From contig NC_063271.1 of assembly GCF_910591885.1 (NCBI RefSeq), positions 5,697,001 through 5,761,000 on the forward strand: a DNA stretch of 64,000 nt. Reading direction: 5' to 3'. The translations under genes and the position numbers were made by a program. Shown here piece by piece: positions 13,326-27,132 of this stretch. Position 1 is the stretch's first letter. Each line of letters opens with the position of its first letter. The notes under the pieces were generated by a model. The model did not search any database. It had not been told where the DNA came from and was given only the letters and a program-made list of their open reading frames with translations. Origin of the DNA: Bombus terrestris (lineage: Eukaryota > Arthropoda > Insecta > Hymenoptera > Apidae).

Positions 13326-15298
13326 CTGTAAGCAAACAGAACTAAGCATTACTTACTCTAGTTTGATACGCGCAACGAAAGTCAAATTTAATAAAACAAG
13401 TAGAAGCAGTGGAAATTTAAGCAAAATATTTAAATGTCTTACATACTAAACTAATATAAAGTGGTCCACTAATTTACTCACACACACGCATTTGATTCTT
13501 TCTTAACATAGATTTTAAACAATATAAAAATCTCGACTAGTGATAAGAGTAAGTAGAACGAGCAATAATCCTCCGCGTTATCCTGTGAAAGCAAAAAGAG
13601 GACGCAATTGTTCCGCAGAATCTGGATAAAGCTAGGCCTGAAACAAGAGTCGGAGCAGACGAGAGAAGGGTAGAGGGTGGCTGGTTGGCTGGTCGGCCTG
13701 TCAATACGAAGAGCTACGTGACCCAGGTACCAAATGACACATCCGGTCGAAGGGACGAAGTTTCTCGTCTCTTTCGAGAACCACCTTGTTTTCCTGATAT
13801 TCTTCTAGAACGAAAAACCATCGAATATATCGCTCGAGTAGCCAACTATCTTTTGTGTATTCGTTGTTTCCATTGAAAACACGATTTCTTCGTCCGTGCT
13901 ATATTCGCGAATGTAATTGATTGAAAAACAATATCAAATGTAAAAAAATAAATATTTGGTTACGCGATAAAGAACATGACATAACAATGAGGATGCATAA
14001 CGACGAAGAGATCAAGCTTGCCGAAGAACTCGTAAATTGTAAATTGTAAAGAGAGGAGCCTCCAACAAACGACGGTCTTAAACCTGCAAAAGTCTGATCG
14101 ATAATGAAAGCAATTGGGTTTGCCGCGATCGTTCGTGGATCATCAAAGAGAGCCGCGCCTTTTACGATACTTCAAGTCTTGTTCAAGGATAACATCGCGC
14201 GCTCTTTCAACTCGGAATAAAACAGAGGTGAAACGCGAGCGTCGAGGGTCTGATCATTGGACGACAAAACGCGGCGTTCGCCGATTATTCGTTGACAAAA
14301 GAGGGAGAGGGAAAACAGGGGTTAAGGAAGAAGGATAGGGAGAGGAGTATCGCGTAGAGAGAAAGAGAGACGAAGAAAAATCGGAGCGAACGAATATTCA
14401 ACAACCGAAAGAGACAGAGGGAGCACTCTCGCGATACGGAAAGCTAATCGAGCGAAAAGCATAATTAATCACGGCGAATTTGTCGTGATTAACGACGATC
14501 GCGTTGTCCCCGCAGGCTGCGAGTATAAACACCGTTAATACACGACAAATGAACTCGCCAATTTGCTATCGCGCCTATTTACAACCTCCGATATTACGCC
14601 TAAATCTCTTACATTATATTCGAGCGCATAAGCACGCATAAGCTCTCTATGGATACTGTCCGTCGCTATGTGCGACATTATATACGCTAAGCCTCGATAC
14701 CAAATTATATTTCGAACGTCGAATATTTAAGTAACAAAAATATTAATAAAGAAATGCGTTAATCGATAATACAAGAAGCTTCTTAAATGATTTTTCCTAT
14801 AATCGTATCTTGATTTTATTTAATTACAAACATCGATGTATTTAAATGCGATGTATTTAAATTACAGACAGAAATAACAACATTCGTCTGCGTTGAAATT
14901 CCCAATAGAAAGAGACAAAGACCAGACCTGCTATATTATTCGCTTTTTATCGTGTTTGGCCGCGCGTCGATTCACGGGTAAACCCTTAAAACAAACGATT
15001 CTCTTCCATGATGTACATCTGTCGATCGAATACAAGAATCGAAAACGTAGGCGCAAAAGAAAGGTCGATAGGATAGAGGGGGTAACGTCGTTAGTTTCCG
15101 GTTCGTCGTACGCACTTCCATCGAGTCCCATGCGGCAACCCCTCACGATGCACGGGGTCTCGTGCTGTCTAATGAGGCTCGACACCCGCCTACCCTGCCT
15201 CCCATGATACTGCACACCATAAACTCCGATGTTCGAACTGTTGAACGCGCGTACACGCGGCCGCTGACCAAGTACTCTCATATTTTAATACATTCTAT

Positions 15299-15322
15299 CT
15301 CTCTCTCTCTCTCTCTCTCTCT
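15299..15322. repeat. (CT)12 microsatellite
   Basis: Perfect dinucleotide repeat, following cattctat. It creates spurious Ser-Leu open frames. Confidence 0.9.
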
Positions 15323-18300
15323 ATCAGCTTCCGCTTCTTGTGCACGAGAACGTGCTTCGTATGTTTGCACCCCTCCTCTTCGTTGTTTCCACGGTCTTAC
15401 CACCCCTGGATCCGTTGTACAACTTCAGATACATATTATAGCGTCGTAAATAGACTAATAGCGTGTCGAGAGATTAGTTACGGCGTCTATTTTATGGTTT
15501 TGTGGATCGTAGTACACACGTATTAGACAAACAATAAACAACATAGAGAAGTTACAGTAAGTAAAGTATAAATACGATTATAAATAAATAGAAATATAAT
15601 CGTTTTATAAGATAAAGTATGATTTTTATAAGATATTACGAATGAATACCCCTTTTGCTTAATTACGGTCTGTGCAATTATACGTATTGATTAAAATAAC
15701 GTGAAACCAATTAGTCTCTGCAAAAGAAATACTTAATTATTATGGTAGCGATATACCGAAACATCGTTACGCTCAATTGACCGGTGGAATAAAACAGTAG
15801 AAAGTAAAATATTCCAGTCTCGAGTGCAATTCTCATTAACAGAGGTGATCAAGGCCTCGGCACGTTTAATTGCTCGTACGCCATGAAATCGTACGAGTTT
15901 ATTGCAACATGTACATTTGCCTCTGCTTTAAATCGCTGGCGTACGCATATTTGCATTGTTACGGTAAGGTCAACAATCGAATAATTTACGTTTAATTTAC
16001 GTTTTTTACAATGATAAATTTTCCTAGAAGGCAAAATATATCAAACTCAACCTTCTAATTGCCTGTTCCTTTCCCTCGATAAAAAATCGATTAAGAACGT
16101 GTAAAACACACCGCGAATAGATAACGCGTGTTTCCATTAATTAGAAAGTTCACCGACAAACAAACGGTGAAGCAAAGAAGCCAAGTTTGGAATTTAAGGA
16201 GATTCCCATAACAGTAGTACATCGGTATGGGGATTTCTGGTATGGTGTTGGGGGGTTCGCGTCCTGACAGTGATCGAGAACCGCGATGCTATCTTCGCGG
16301 CTCGATAACGACCAGCGGAAGTATCGCTTTAATCACTATATCCGAACCCCGTTCCCTTGGCACGCCATTGGATACCAGATCGTTTCTCATGTAACCTCCC
16401 GTAGAACCAACGGTCACACCGTTATTTTCTTGAAACTATAAGCTCGTGCAATTATCATTCCTATTAACCATCGATAGAGTTAACTTCGTTTGGAAACGTG
16501 TAAGGATCTCTACAATTGACAAAATTGCTCTTTAATAATTTCAAAACGTTCTCAAAAAATGAAATTTAGACATTAAAAGATATAATACACGTAAATGTCG
16601 GAAATTCTAGTGATACAATATTTAGAATCACGGTAAAACGAGTTTCATTTTCTTCAAATTTTGCCAAACAGACTAGAAATAGTACCATTCGCGAGAGCGT
16701 ATGCGAATTTTATACGCGAACGTAATTTGACAGTGGCATTTGATTACACACCGATCGAACATGATCAAGTAGAATGATCTGGATAGTTGGAAAAACTAGG
16801 ATACAAACGGACGTTAATTTCATAGAACGGAACAAGGTAGAGAACGAACAGGAAGAGAAGGAGGAATAGGAGGTGGAGGAGGCACCATAAGGTCTGGAAG
16901 GCCCCTTTTGCTATCGATCTGTCCCCACCTCGGCGATTCCACGCTCTGTGCCACACCATGCATCCCCATGGAACACTATATTGTTCCCACTTAGTCGTTC
17001 ACCGACGCGCGATAGTGTAGGTGAACGTGTTTCTCTTGTATATTTATGCGTTTTCGCACGCGTATGCGCACACGCATTCTGCCCACTACTACCGTGTACT
17101 CGTGCGTACGTATGTATTAACGCAGTGCATTTATTTCCATGTGTGGAAACCATGGACCTCCTCACACCTGCCTTTAACGACACCGTTGCGTCACGAACAA
17201 CGCAACACCAATGCCCACCGCTATAATCACCCACCGGATACATATCCTGGACATTGGAGAAAACCGCTGCTCACTCACCTTTTATTATACTTAGGAACTT
17301 TACTTCGCAGACAATTAAAATGTATTATACAGTTCGTTGTTCTAACGTTCTTCCGATATCCGTATGCAAAAATTTGTTCTACGATGGTATCACGCGTTAA
17401 TGGTAAAGAAACATTTGCACGCGGCTTTGTAGCTTTTGTACGAACCATAAAAGGAGAGATACAATCGTTTTATACGACCATCTTGTATATACGAACAGCA
17501 ATGAATGAAAAGTATTACATAAGCGACTTTCAAGTTTCCTTAACGGCACAAGATTGCGATATCTTCTTCCCACAAATCTTTTATTAACGCTACTTTACCA
17601 ATGCTGAGTTATCGTTTTTTCGAAGAAAACACGCGTACGTTTTAAATCTAACGCGTAAGACAAATCGGACCGTAATACGTACGAGAACACGGTAAACAAA
17701 AGTTATTTGCACGATGGAAGTCTTTGAGGATTGACTTTTAGGAACAAGGTTGCCCGATCCGCCTGTCGTGTCTCGAGTTCCTCCCCTCTGACATGGACAT
17801 ATGGTATTCTACTTTTCATACCGTTGTACTTGCGAAAAATAGAGAGAGATGGCTTACGAGCAAGCGGAGCATCCGAAAGAGAGACGAAAGATTTGGAAAG
17901 ACGGATAACGATATTACCGAAGATGGCAGAGGAGGACAAGGATATTGGTCAACGCTGAAGGACGGAGAGCGACGATATAACGGAGGAGAAGATTCCTTGA
18001 GAAAGATTAATATCTCTATCAGAGAAGTTCAGCAGAGCGGGCCATTTATCTACCTACGGACCTGCAACACGCCCTATTCCAAACTCCTTCGTCTCCTCGT
18101 CTTTCTTCGACCTTTTCTTCGACAAATCTTACACGGGCAGTTCACTATTCCAAGGAGTACGTTTATTTAAACCTGGAGATTAGCGGATAGAAAAGAAAAA
18201 TCTGGACGCGGAGATATAAAAACAAGGGGGAAAGAAGAAAACAAACTCCGGTGTTCATGTTGGGAAATGGTGATTCACTAGCCGGATGTAACCGAGGAAA

Positions 18301-21300
18301 TTCGATTTGACACCCGGCACAATTTGGAAGCAGCAGGGTGGTTGCTAATAAATTCCGAGTAATCTCATCTGTTACGTGTCATCGAGATCCGAAACGACAG
18401 ATTCCAATATTTTGTTACCATCGAAAATTTATTGCATTAATCACGATGAATCGAACCGGTCGTATAAAGCGTATAAAGAAAATTACCAACGTCTTGGAAA
18501 ATTAACGTTCCTTCTCCTCTTTTAATTTAAATTTTCACATTAAGTTGGAATATGTTTCTTGCGTGAAATATAAAATAGAGAAAAAAGAAAAAAATATGAC
18601 ACGGTAAAGTAACATTTCAGATGACACCGTCCATCTTAAGTACGCGACAAGTAGTAACGCAAACGATTAAGCGTCGTCGGAGTGAGTAAATTACGCTCTA
18701 TCTCTATCTTGACTAGCCTTTGTAGTCCCAGCAGTCTCTACGATTATGCCGCGACACACGCAATGTCCCGTACCGTAATCCCACGAACTCTGTTGCACCC
18801 CGTTGAGATATTCGGAAATGCAAAACATGGTCGATGCGTTGCATCCAGCGAGAAGCTTTGATCTTAACTACGTTACTAACGAACACTTAACTACACTGAA
18901 AATTATACTTCTTTCCGTACGTTAGTTACGATAAGTATCAGTTTGAATATTTATATAAGCATCGTTTTAACATTTTACAATATATACGAGTTGTATTCCA
19001 ACAAAAGCATCGAGCGGTTAATTTATCGTCGCTGTCCAGTAGTATTTTATCGAATATGAACATCGAATTTAGCGAATACCTACGTATAAATAATCGCGAT
19101 AACTCCGCAAGATTGTTCTCGGCGAGCTCACCATTAATAAAACTGGACGATACGAAGACCACCAACGAAGGAATCTTTTCTTGTATGATTTAATAGCGGG
19201 GTCAAGCAAGCCAAACTCGTTGACCTTTTGTACTCGAAAAATTCCTTTCGGTTATTTCGCCTTCAAATTTCGTTCTCTACCACTTCTGTTTATAGTCCAA
19301 TGCTTCTTTCAACGTTGTAGTTTCCTATATAGCTTCATATACGATAGTAAAAAAAACTGCATTTCGTTCGAAACTCTAAGCTCTTTCCTTTGAGATTGTC
19401 ACGGGAATATTCCTGTTATCCTTTACGATATTAATTACGCGCGGTACTTAATTACTTACGATACTTATGGAAAACTTCGTTAAAGGAAAACGACCGCACG
19501 AAAGATATCGTTACCTCTTTGATACAATTAAGAATCTCACATCGAGATACTTCCATTTCTCCAAACCGTTTTCCCTACGCGCACCTACGTTTCTAGTCCA
19601 TTTACTCCGGCCAAGCTAAAAACACGAAACACACACTTCTTACAAGAACATTTCTCAGGTGAGATAGCGCGGAAGTGCATGGTGTGTTACACGACATCCG
19701 AAGCGTGTACATTTGTACGGATGTCTTTATCGCTTTATGAGCCCCATAAAGTGCCGTTGTCGGTCGAGCAGCCTTTGTATCTCCACTGTGCAGCGCCGAC
19801 CACAGTGAGGGAGCGAGAACGAAAAAGCATTTACCCATTGTTTATGCGTCTCATTATGTATGCCGTTGTCGTTGATACAGACTCTTAAATGCGTGTACAT
19901 AGAACGCAACATGTTGAAAGAAATGATGAAAGGTGATTTATGAAGGTGCGCGCCACGGAAATGTTGGATAACGTGAGCGATCTAAGTCATTTTTCTCATG
20001 AACTCGCAGGACAGATTATCGACGATAAATTTGTTACAGCCAATCGTGATGAATTCGACGATCAACGTGATCGAGCAGTAGTCTTGGAAACACATCGATG
20101 ACCGATTTAAGGAACATTATTAGGAAGCTGTATTCGGAGCCAGAAACAAAGTTTAACGCAGTCTTTAAGGAAACGTCACACGTTTGTACGAAGAAGAAAA
20201 ATCGTCGGGATTAAAAGTTGAGCACTGGAATCTGAAAAATGTCGAATGTAATTCAACGACATTTTACCAGCTTGACCGGTCTAACGATGTTATTGGCCGT
20301 GTTCTTTGGCTATCGGCACCGTGGATCGTCTGCACGACAGTTTCCGTGCACTCTCCATTATGCCGTTTAAGTGTCCGAGTATCGCAATTTTTTTCGGATA
20401 TTGAAAAGATAGCCGAGAATATGGCCCGAAACAATGATTACGAGCGTAGGGTTCGGGATCGCGAAGATCCCAAACCAGATAAATCATCACAACCTTTGGC
20501 CATCTACAACGCGAATCCCATAAAACACGAATACCGTTATCCGTATCATGGCGTATTTTATGATTACACACGTGAATTCTCTTCGAAACAATGAGACATT
20601 TTTACGATACGTTTTGCCTGCTGCAGCACTGTAGTTAGATACAATAACTTTAGACAATCTAATAAAACTATCGTAAAATTATTATACGACGTATCGTTCC
20701 GATACGACGAACTCGTAAAATTCTTCGATCTACTTCCTTCGTCGCAAAATATATAAGTTGTAGAATTCTCCAAATCTGTTAGAAAGGTGCGCCAAAGATA
20801 AAACGCAGTAGTAAAGTGACATTTCATTATCCAAGAAAGGATAGAAGCTAACGAAAGGAAGATAGTTTTAGCCTAATAGATTCTTGGCCGAGCAGATAAG
20901 ACAAAAAGTGAAAAAAACACACGAGACGAAGCACAGTGCTCGGGGAAAAGGAGAAAACAAAGGCACAGAAGATGTTACTCTGGCAATTAGACGGGAAACG
21001 AATGCTAGAACATTCATCACTCTGAATGTGTTTAATGCGTGCGCGTTAAATACGCACGGCAGGCACGCTAACCAAACCTAACTAACAGTCAGGCTAACAA
21101 ATTAACGCTGATGCGTTAAATGTCCGCGTCGAGTACCAAGCCGGAAGAGCGCGCCGTGTTCTTCTCCAACTGGACACGATCGGGCCTGCTACTTTGATTT
21201 CTTTGACTATGTACACAGAACTTGTAACTTGTCTCTGAGATACTATTGCGGATAATTAAAACTCTAGTATGACTCTAATATGATCAGGATAATACAGCGT

Positions 21301-23399
21301 ATATGAAAGGCTGGTGCACAGATATGTAATTTAAGAAAGTAGGACGAGCGTTTGCAAGAGTCGCGTCTATTCGTCTGATAATGAGCATCCGTTGCGGTCT
21401 AACTATCGTCCTACGACAAAGTTATTTCGAATTAGTGTAAATGAATTTTAAATTTGTACGAGCAAGCAGTACGATAAAATATGAATATTTTTTAATGTTC
21501 CGCGTCATTCGGGATTAGGAAATCTGCTTGGCGAATGATATTCGACACGAATGAAAATTTACAAAACAGTAATTAAGAACGCTCCGATCGGCCAAACGAT
21601 TAATCCGTTGTTTTAAATGTTGATAAAAAATTGCGTGTAGTTCCATACATCGTAGCACGTTTCTTTTAAACACGAAATAAGAGCAGCAGAGGCAAGGCCA
21701 AGTCGACTACGTATTTACGTTCGGTGAACGTGCAAAAACAAACGTGACCTGCATCTACGCTTCTGTGTACCTGATAAGCGATAAGCTTGTATGATTATTT
21801 TGTAGTCTGTTTACGTACTGCTTACGGATCAAACGTTAGCTCCGCCTAAACCAAACATAACCCAGAAGTCGGAACGTATTTTACGCTGGAAGCTTCGCTA
21901 TGAGAAAGAACAGAAATTTCTATGCAAACATCTTACGCGAGTCATAAGCTTTAAAAGATAAAGAGGTCGGTACACCTTGAATTTTGCATAATTATTACAA
22001 TTGGCCGAATAAGAGATTACGAAACGAGAATTTAACGAGCGAAGAAGAGAGAGAACACGAAATATCTTCTGCCAGTGTTGTATTTATATAAGTGCGTACA
22101 TGCAAATGCAATTACCTCACGAAAACGTCATTGACATGAAAAAAGGCTGTACACCGTGTTGAGAATTCGCCAAATTTGGCGAGATCGATCGCCTGCAGAT
22201 TCAATAACGACAAAGCTGTTGAATAAAACGATGAAACGATCGTGATCACCGAATACCATACATTCATTTTCAATAGTAGAGGAAAAGAATACATTGCCAA
22301 ACCAGCAGCGTTTCTTTCAAACTTTGAAACAGTTAATCCAGCACGGAATAAGTATCGCGTTGCACTTCGTGACTAAATACTAAATACTTCTTCAGGTTTG
22401 TAAAATTCAAGCCTATAAAATATCTTTTCCGCGCTTGACCGATTATCGTTATATATGATTGCATTTATTTGCAAAAATATTTGCTTTCGTTCGAGATATA
22501 TTCTTTCGAGGATAATAAATCATAAGATAGATAATAAAATACAATGATAAAGATAAATGAAATATCCTGAATTAATATACAATATGCGATATCGAAGTAA
22601 AAATAATTCAAAACTACGCATCTCGCGACATCAGAAAAATGTACGCTTCTATTCTGATAGTAGATTTCATACTGTGACCGTTAACATTAATCGATATTGC
22701 ATGCTAATCAGAGCGTAACAGTATTTTTATAGTACCAACTATTTAAATCAACCTTAAGTTCGAGAGTAAAATAAATGACTTTTGACTCAAGAGAGCGCGA
22801 TGAGAATACCAATTAAAAATTAGTATATCTATCGAAATCAAACTGAATTATTGATAGATTAATATCAAGAATTAAAATTGAATTTAAACATCAAATAGAA
22901 AAATAGGAAAATACGAGACGAGATATAATACGGATATAAGCGTAAATATTTAACTTAATTACATATTTTTATAAGCAATTATTACTTAATCTTTGTACAT
23001 ATATATAAAATAACTTCAAAATCGTTAAGGTGCGTCAATAGTCGTAATATGCACAAAAAAAACTTTGTTCAAAGGCAACTAACAAAGATAAGAAAGTAGA
23101 TGTCTACTAATTTCAGTGAAAACATTATTAAAATTTGTATCTGATTAATGTCTCACCTGATCAGAGCAGCGTCGATGCTAATTTGCACTACACAGTGAAC
23201 TTTGTTTCGTCGACTATCGTTGATATGTATTAATTAATTTTTCTAAACACACTTCGATGCACACACGCACTTGTTACGATATGTTTAGTTGACGGTTTAA
23301 CAGAAAGTTTATCCATTGGAAAATACGTTGTTAGTATAAAGGACGGCTTGTATCGATAAAAAAAAAAGAAAAAAAAATGATAGTAATGGAACAGGAGAG

Positions 23400-23570
23400 A
23401 AACACGAGAAAGGCGAGCTGCAGGCTGCGTGCCGAGCAGCCACCCTCACGGTAGGCGCGCGAGCCTACTACTGAACTCGCTATACTGATCGTCAGCGTCG
23501 CGTACCGGCACTTCCGCTTGGAGTGACTCGTCCCTTACGAGCATCAGATATAGCTCGCGATCGTCGTCGC
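23400..23570. promoter_or_regulatory. GC-rich island, possible promoter region
   Basis: A sharp GC- and CpG-rich patch of about 150 bases inside very AT-rich DNA. On the minus strand it holds TCAGT-type initiator-like sequences (for example gcgagttcagtag) and no long splice-free coding frame. Its position upstream of the minus-strand start exon at 13.3 kb makes it a candidate first exon or promoter of that gene. This is inference from composition only. Confidence 0.2.
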
Positions 23571-23845
23571 AAGATTTTTGCAAATTCACTGTCCGTATAA
23601 TTTCACAACTCTTTATACTTGGACGAACAACGATATCCACGTTCAAAGTACGATAACTTGCTGTATAAAGATAAATATATTTTATAAACATATTTTACGA
23701 AATATGGTTTTCAGAGTGATTACGAATCAAGCTTATTATTTGGCCACTTTTTATCATATTTGTTGCTTTAATTCATTTCTCTGACAGAAATAAGAAGAGT
23801 ACAATTTACAGTCAAGTCGAAAATATACGCGTATATATAATAGAT

Positions 23846-23846
<1 letters not shown>

Positions 23847-23881
<35 letters not shown>
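23847..23881. repeat. (TA)n microsatellite
   Basis: Alternating TA run, interrupted once by TG at 23871-23872. Confidence 0.9.
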
Positions 23882-23882
<1 letters not shown>

Positions 23883-25669
23883 GTGACGAAAATGAAAAAA
23901 GAAGTAAAGAACGTAGCAACAAATGTCGATACGGGATTTATCTTGTATGTAAACACTTATACATGTACGTAATAATATAAATAATCTATCTCATATTTGG
24001 CATAAATCACTTCTAAATTTCTATAATCTACGTCCAATGCTGTCCACGATAAGCTACGAAGCTTGGAGAATCTCTCCTGCTTTGACTTTGTCACTATGAT
24101 ACAGAGACGCTAACCGATGCACTATATACACGCATCTGATACAAATGCATCCCGCAAAAATCAAATTTTCATGATTTAGTTTACGAACGAGATTTATGAA
24201 AAATGACAAAGATCGTACTAAGTCTGTTCGGTTTCTTTTTTCTGATTTCTTTCGTTAGTTCATGGCGCGGAAGATGGGACAAAGCCACGCGAGGAGTTTC
24301 AACCATGGACAGCATTGATCTGTATAATACCGCGTATACATGTACGAATTAATCGTGCTAACGATAAAAAAGTACGATATATAAATCGATTGTAATACGA
24401 AGTATTGTGATAAATTAATTTTTTATACGTAAATTACAAATTATGAAAATGAATAGCAATAATAGTAATGCTTATATATATATATATAAATAATATTTTA
24501 TAAACTTCTTACTTATTATATATGTACATCGTTATAGTACATAGTAATGATTCCATTAAAAAATATGGAAATTGTAGCGGGGTAACTACAAAAGTATCAT
24601 CAAGCGACAAAGGGAGAAAAATGCACGTAAAATTTACTATACGTAATTTCTACAAAAATAATTTTATATGAAAAGCATTATGTATGGAATAAATTTTTCT
24701 TTACTGATTATCATACTCAATACTATGTTTTCTAAGGTTCCTTCATCTAATTATCACCAGCTTCGCTTTTATTGCTCTTAATAATACCCCACGCGCGATG
24801 CTTTATAAAAATATTTATCCTAGCCATAGTTGAATTACCTTTGAGCAAGCATATGCAACAAGCCACATAAATATTCATAATTTCTCGCACTGTCGCCCTC
24901 TGTCACTTGTCACAAGGATTTTTCTATTATCGATACGATTTTCGCCTCACTCTACGATCATGTTCCTCTAATTACTTACAACTTGATAAGGATAAAGCAA
25001 TTTCTACATATAGTTTAATTCAATACTTGAACTACATACAATATATATCAAATATAAAATAAGCTACTTAAATGCATTTGGCATGTCTTGTTTATGTGTG
25101 ATGCTCACCTGTTCTAATCTGAATTATTGATTCACGATCAATGTCTTCGAGAGCTACGAACAAATGACGTCACCTCCTTGGTTAAATCGACTTTGTGCAC
25201 TTACGTTAAGATAATTATTATTTAAAACTTTGGACTCTTCAACGGATTAGTTCCGCGATAATTTTCATGTATATAATTCATATTTTATCGTATAAATATA
25301 TCTAATTACGACAATATTCTTCTATCGGTCGTTAAAATTGGATTTACAATGTTAAATCTGATGTGAACACACTGCTTGCTCAACTTGCATCTACTGGCAG
25401 CTGCTGTACTATCTAAAACTGACCTTCGGATTTTATATTTTTCTTGTAATTGAATTCTATGCTGTAATAACGTCGTCTTTCTATCTATTTATACCTAACG
25501 ATGTTTTATTATATTTCTGATTAATCTTGCATATATAGTTTTCTTAGTTTTCATACCTCTCTCTCTCCATTTTTCATCTCACAATCCATATGTAGAAAAA
25601 CATTTTCTACACATTCTGATAATAAGAAGTCACTCTCTTGCTTACAACAGATTCCAAATTCTCTACTGT

Positions 25670-27132
25670 GTGGTACGATAAAAAACGATTAAACTTTTTA
25701 TTTCTTCCAGCAGTTCTTGGATTTACATTACTTTTTGGCTATTTCATATTTCAATATCGGTTTGATAAACTGTTTCTAAGGTTTGAAATACAATGACTCA
25801 CGAAGGTATTCGAATGCTTAAGTTTTAACCAGGAAACATGTGTATACATTAAACTGGAGCATGTATTCAAAGCACTATGATATCTGTAGCAAAAGGGAAA
25901 TCTCAAAATTATATCGGTAAAATTAGAATTCAATTTAATAACATATACAATATTTACAGTATAGTGATTACAAGCACAGATCGGTAGATGTTATTGAGTC
26001 TATCAGAAATGACCAATCAGATCCGCACTTCTTTGCCTAGTCATCTTCTCAGCATTCAGTGTTATACCTATTGATAGATCACAAAAGTATTCGAACGCTT
26101 AGAATTAAACTATATTTACAACGAATCTCTATGACAAAGTAAAAAATCGTTTATGTTTAGCTAATTCCGTATTATTCTTACGTGTACTTATCGAACTGCA
26201 GAAGCTACGAGTACGAAGAAGTTGGAATCACAGCAGTGAGAACGAACGAAAGTAAATCTAACATTTTTAATAGATGAATGCAATTATACGTAAAGAAAAT
26301 CGAATATCGAAATAGAAATACGAAACTTACGTCGAACAGTAAAGCATGGAGATGATTCTGTCATGGTGCGAGGTCGTGTGGCAGCCAATGGTACTGGAAA
26401 TTTATTATTTATCGATGGAATTTTTAAGAAATACGTATTTACATATATGTTAAAAAAGAGTCTAAAACAGAGTGCAGAAAAATTAGGCTTATCAATACAT
26501 TCTTACTTCCGAGGCATACGGACTGAATCTTAAAAGAATAGATACTACATAATATACCCTGCATCCTAAATACTCATAAAACCCAGACAATGATTATAAA
26601 GAACGAACATTTATGGCCTGAAATCAGTAGGTCATTACATAATTATATGTATAATAAATAGGAAAGAAGTACTCAAAGAAAGATTTATAAAAATATGGAA
26701 TTCTATTGTAAATATCGCAAAAAATTACTTCATAGTATAGAAAACAAAGTTAAAGATATTGTTACAGCCAAAGGTGAAAGAACTAAATGTTAATATAAGA
26801 TAATACATAGTCAATGGTAATATATGCATGCGTTTGTACGTGTGAATACTTTTATGATCCACAGATGAATCGTGTTTGTAATAAATGCACTGTGTATATC
26901 GTTAAAATATTTCATAATTTTACTGATATAACCTTCAGATTAAAAAAATTCAGTATTGTCTCAAATGTTTCACTTTAACATATATTTTGCTTGTTGAAAG
27001 TCGCAAATGTAGGCGTTCGAATTCTTTTGGGAGCTGTTGTATATTACTTAGAACTTTCTTAAATTGTTGGAGCTTGTGATACTTCTGTTGTTTACTTTTC
27101 ATGCTTATAAAAAAGACTTTTGTATGATTCAA
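25670..27132. mobile_element. Decayed Tc1-like DNA transposon with long inverted arms
   Basis: A motif close to caaaagtattcgaacgc occurs four times. It is present in plus orientation at ~25797-25820 and ~26078-26100, and inverted at 26840-26860 and 27011-27030, each pair matching at about 17-18 of 20-21 positions. Further similarity between the arms (for example ttatatcggtaaaatta on the left and its near-identical counterpart on the right, read in reverse) shows long terminal inverted repeats. A weaker inverted copy at ~27105-27130, with a possible left counterpart near 25673, suggests the true ends given here; the firm core is 25797-27030. Between the arms lies a broken Tc1 transposase (26245-26793). 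Repeated motifs within each arm recall the IR/DR class of Tc1 elements. Confidence 0.7.
26245..26793 (+). pseudogene. Tc1-like transposase remnant (C-terminal half)
   Basis: Family signatures can be read in order. NESKSNIF is the DESKFNIF-type block, with the first catalytic Asp changed to Asn. TVKHGDDSVMVRGR and NGTGNLLFIDG follow, then LKQSAEKLGL, EHLWPEISR (the PIEHLW block with its Glu kept), KEVLKERFIKIWNSI, and SIENKVKDIVTAKG, ending at a natural stop at 26793. The reading frame is broken by an in-frame TGA soon after the start, a frameshift before TVKHG and more damage in the middle, where the QDNDPKH block is not recognisable. The N-terminal DNA-binding half is absent. The copy is inactive and described only as a relic. 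Confidence 0.85.

Larger units (their letters stand above)
13326..25660. other. Non-coding interval, no gene recognised
   Basis: Large AT-rich interval with GC-richer patches around 14.1-14.5, 15.0-15.4, 16.9-17.3, 17.7-18.1 and 23.40-23.57 kb. The longest open frame is 136 codons on the plus strand (20184-20594). It has no recognised domain, its N-terminal third has AT-rich non-coding composition, and no splice structure was evident, so it is not annotated as a gene. Untranslated exons of the minus-strand candidate gene at 13.3 kb, or its promoter, could lie here. The sequence from ~22.4 to 25.6 kb is very AT-rich and featureless apart from microsatellites. Confidence 0.45.

Noticed and set aside
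18432..18460. B-box-like gaatcgaacc on the minus strand suggesting a second tRNA
   Set aside because: No A-box, no acceptor stem and no cloverleaf can be built around it; chance match.
20184..20594. 136-codon plus-strand ORF, the longest in the left third
   Set aside because: No recognised domain or splice structure and mixed non-coding composition; length is within chance expectation for a GC-richer patch. Not annotated as a gene.
26950..27132. 60-codon minus-strand ORF
   Set aside because: It lies in the right inverted arm of the Tc1 remnant and contains a copy of the terminal motif, so it is not a gene.
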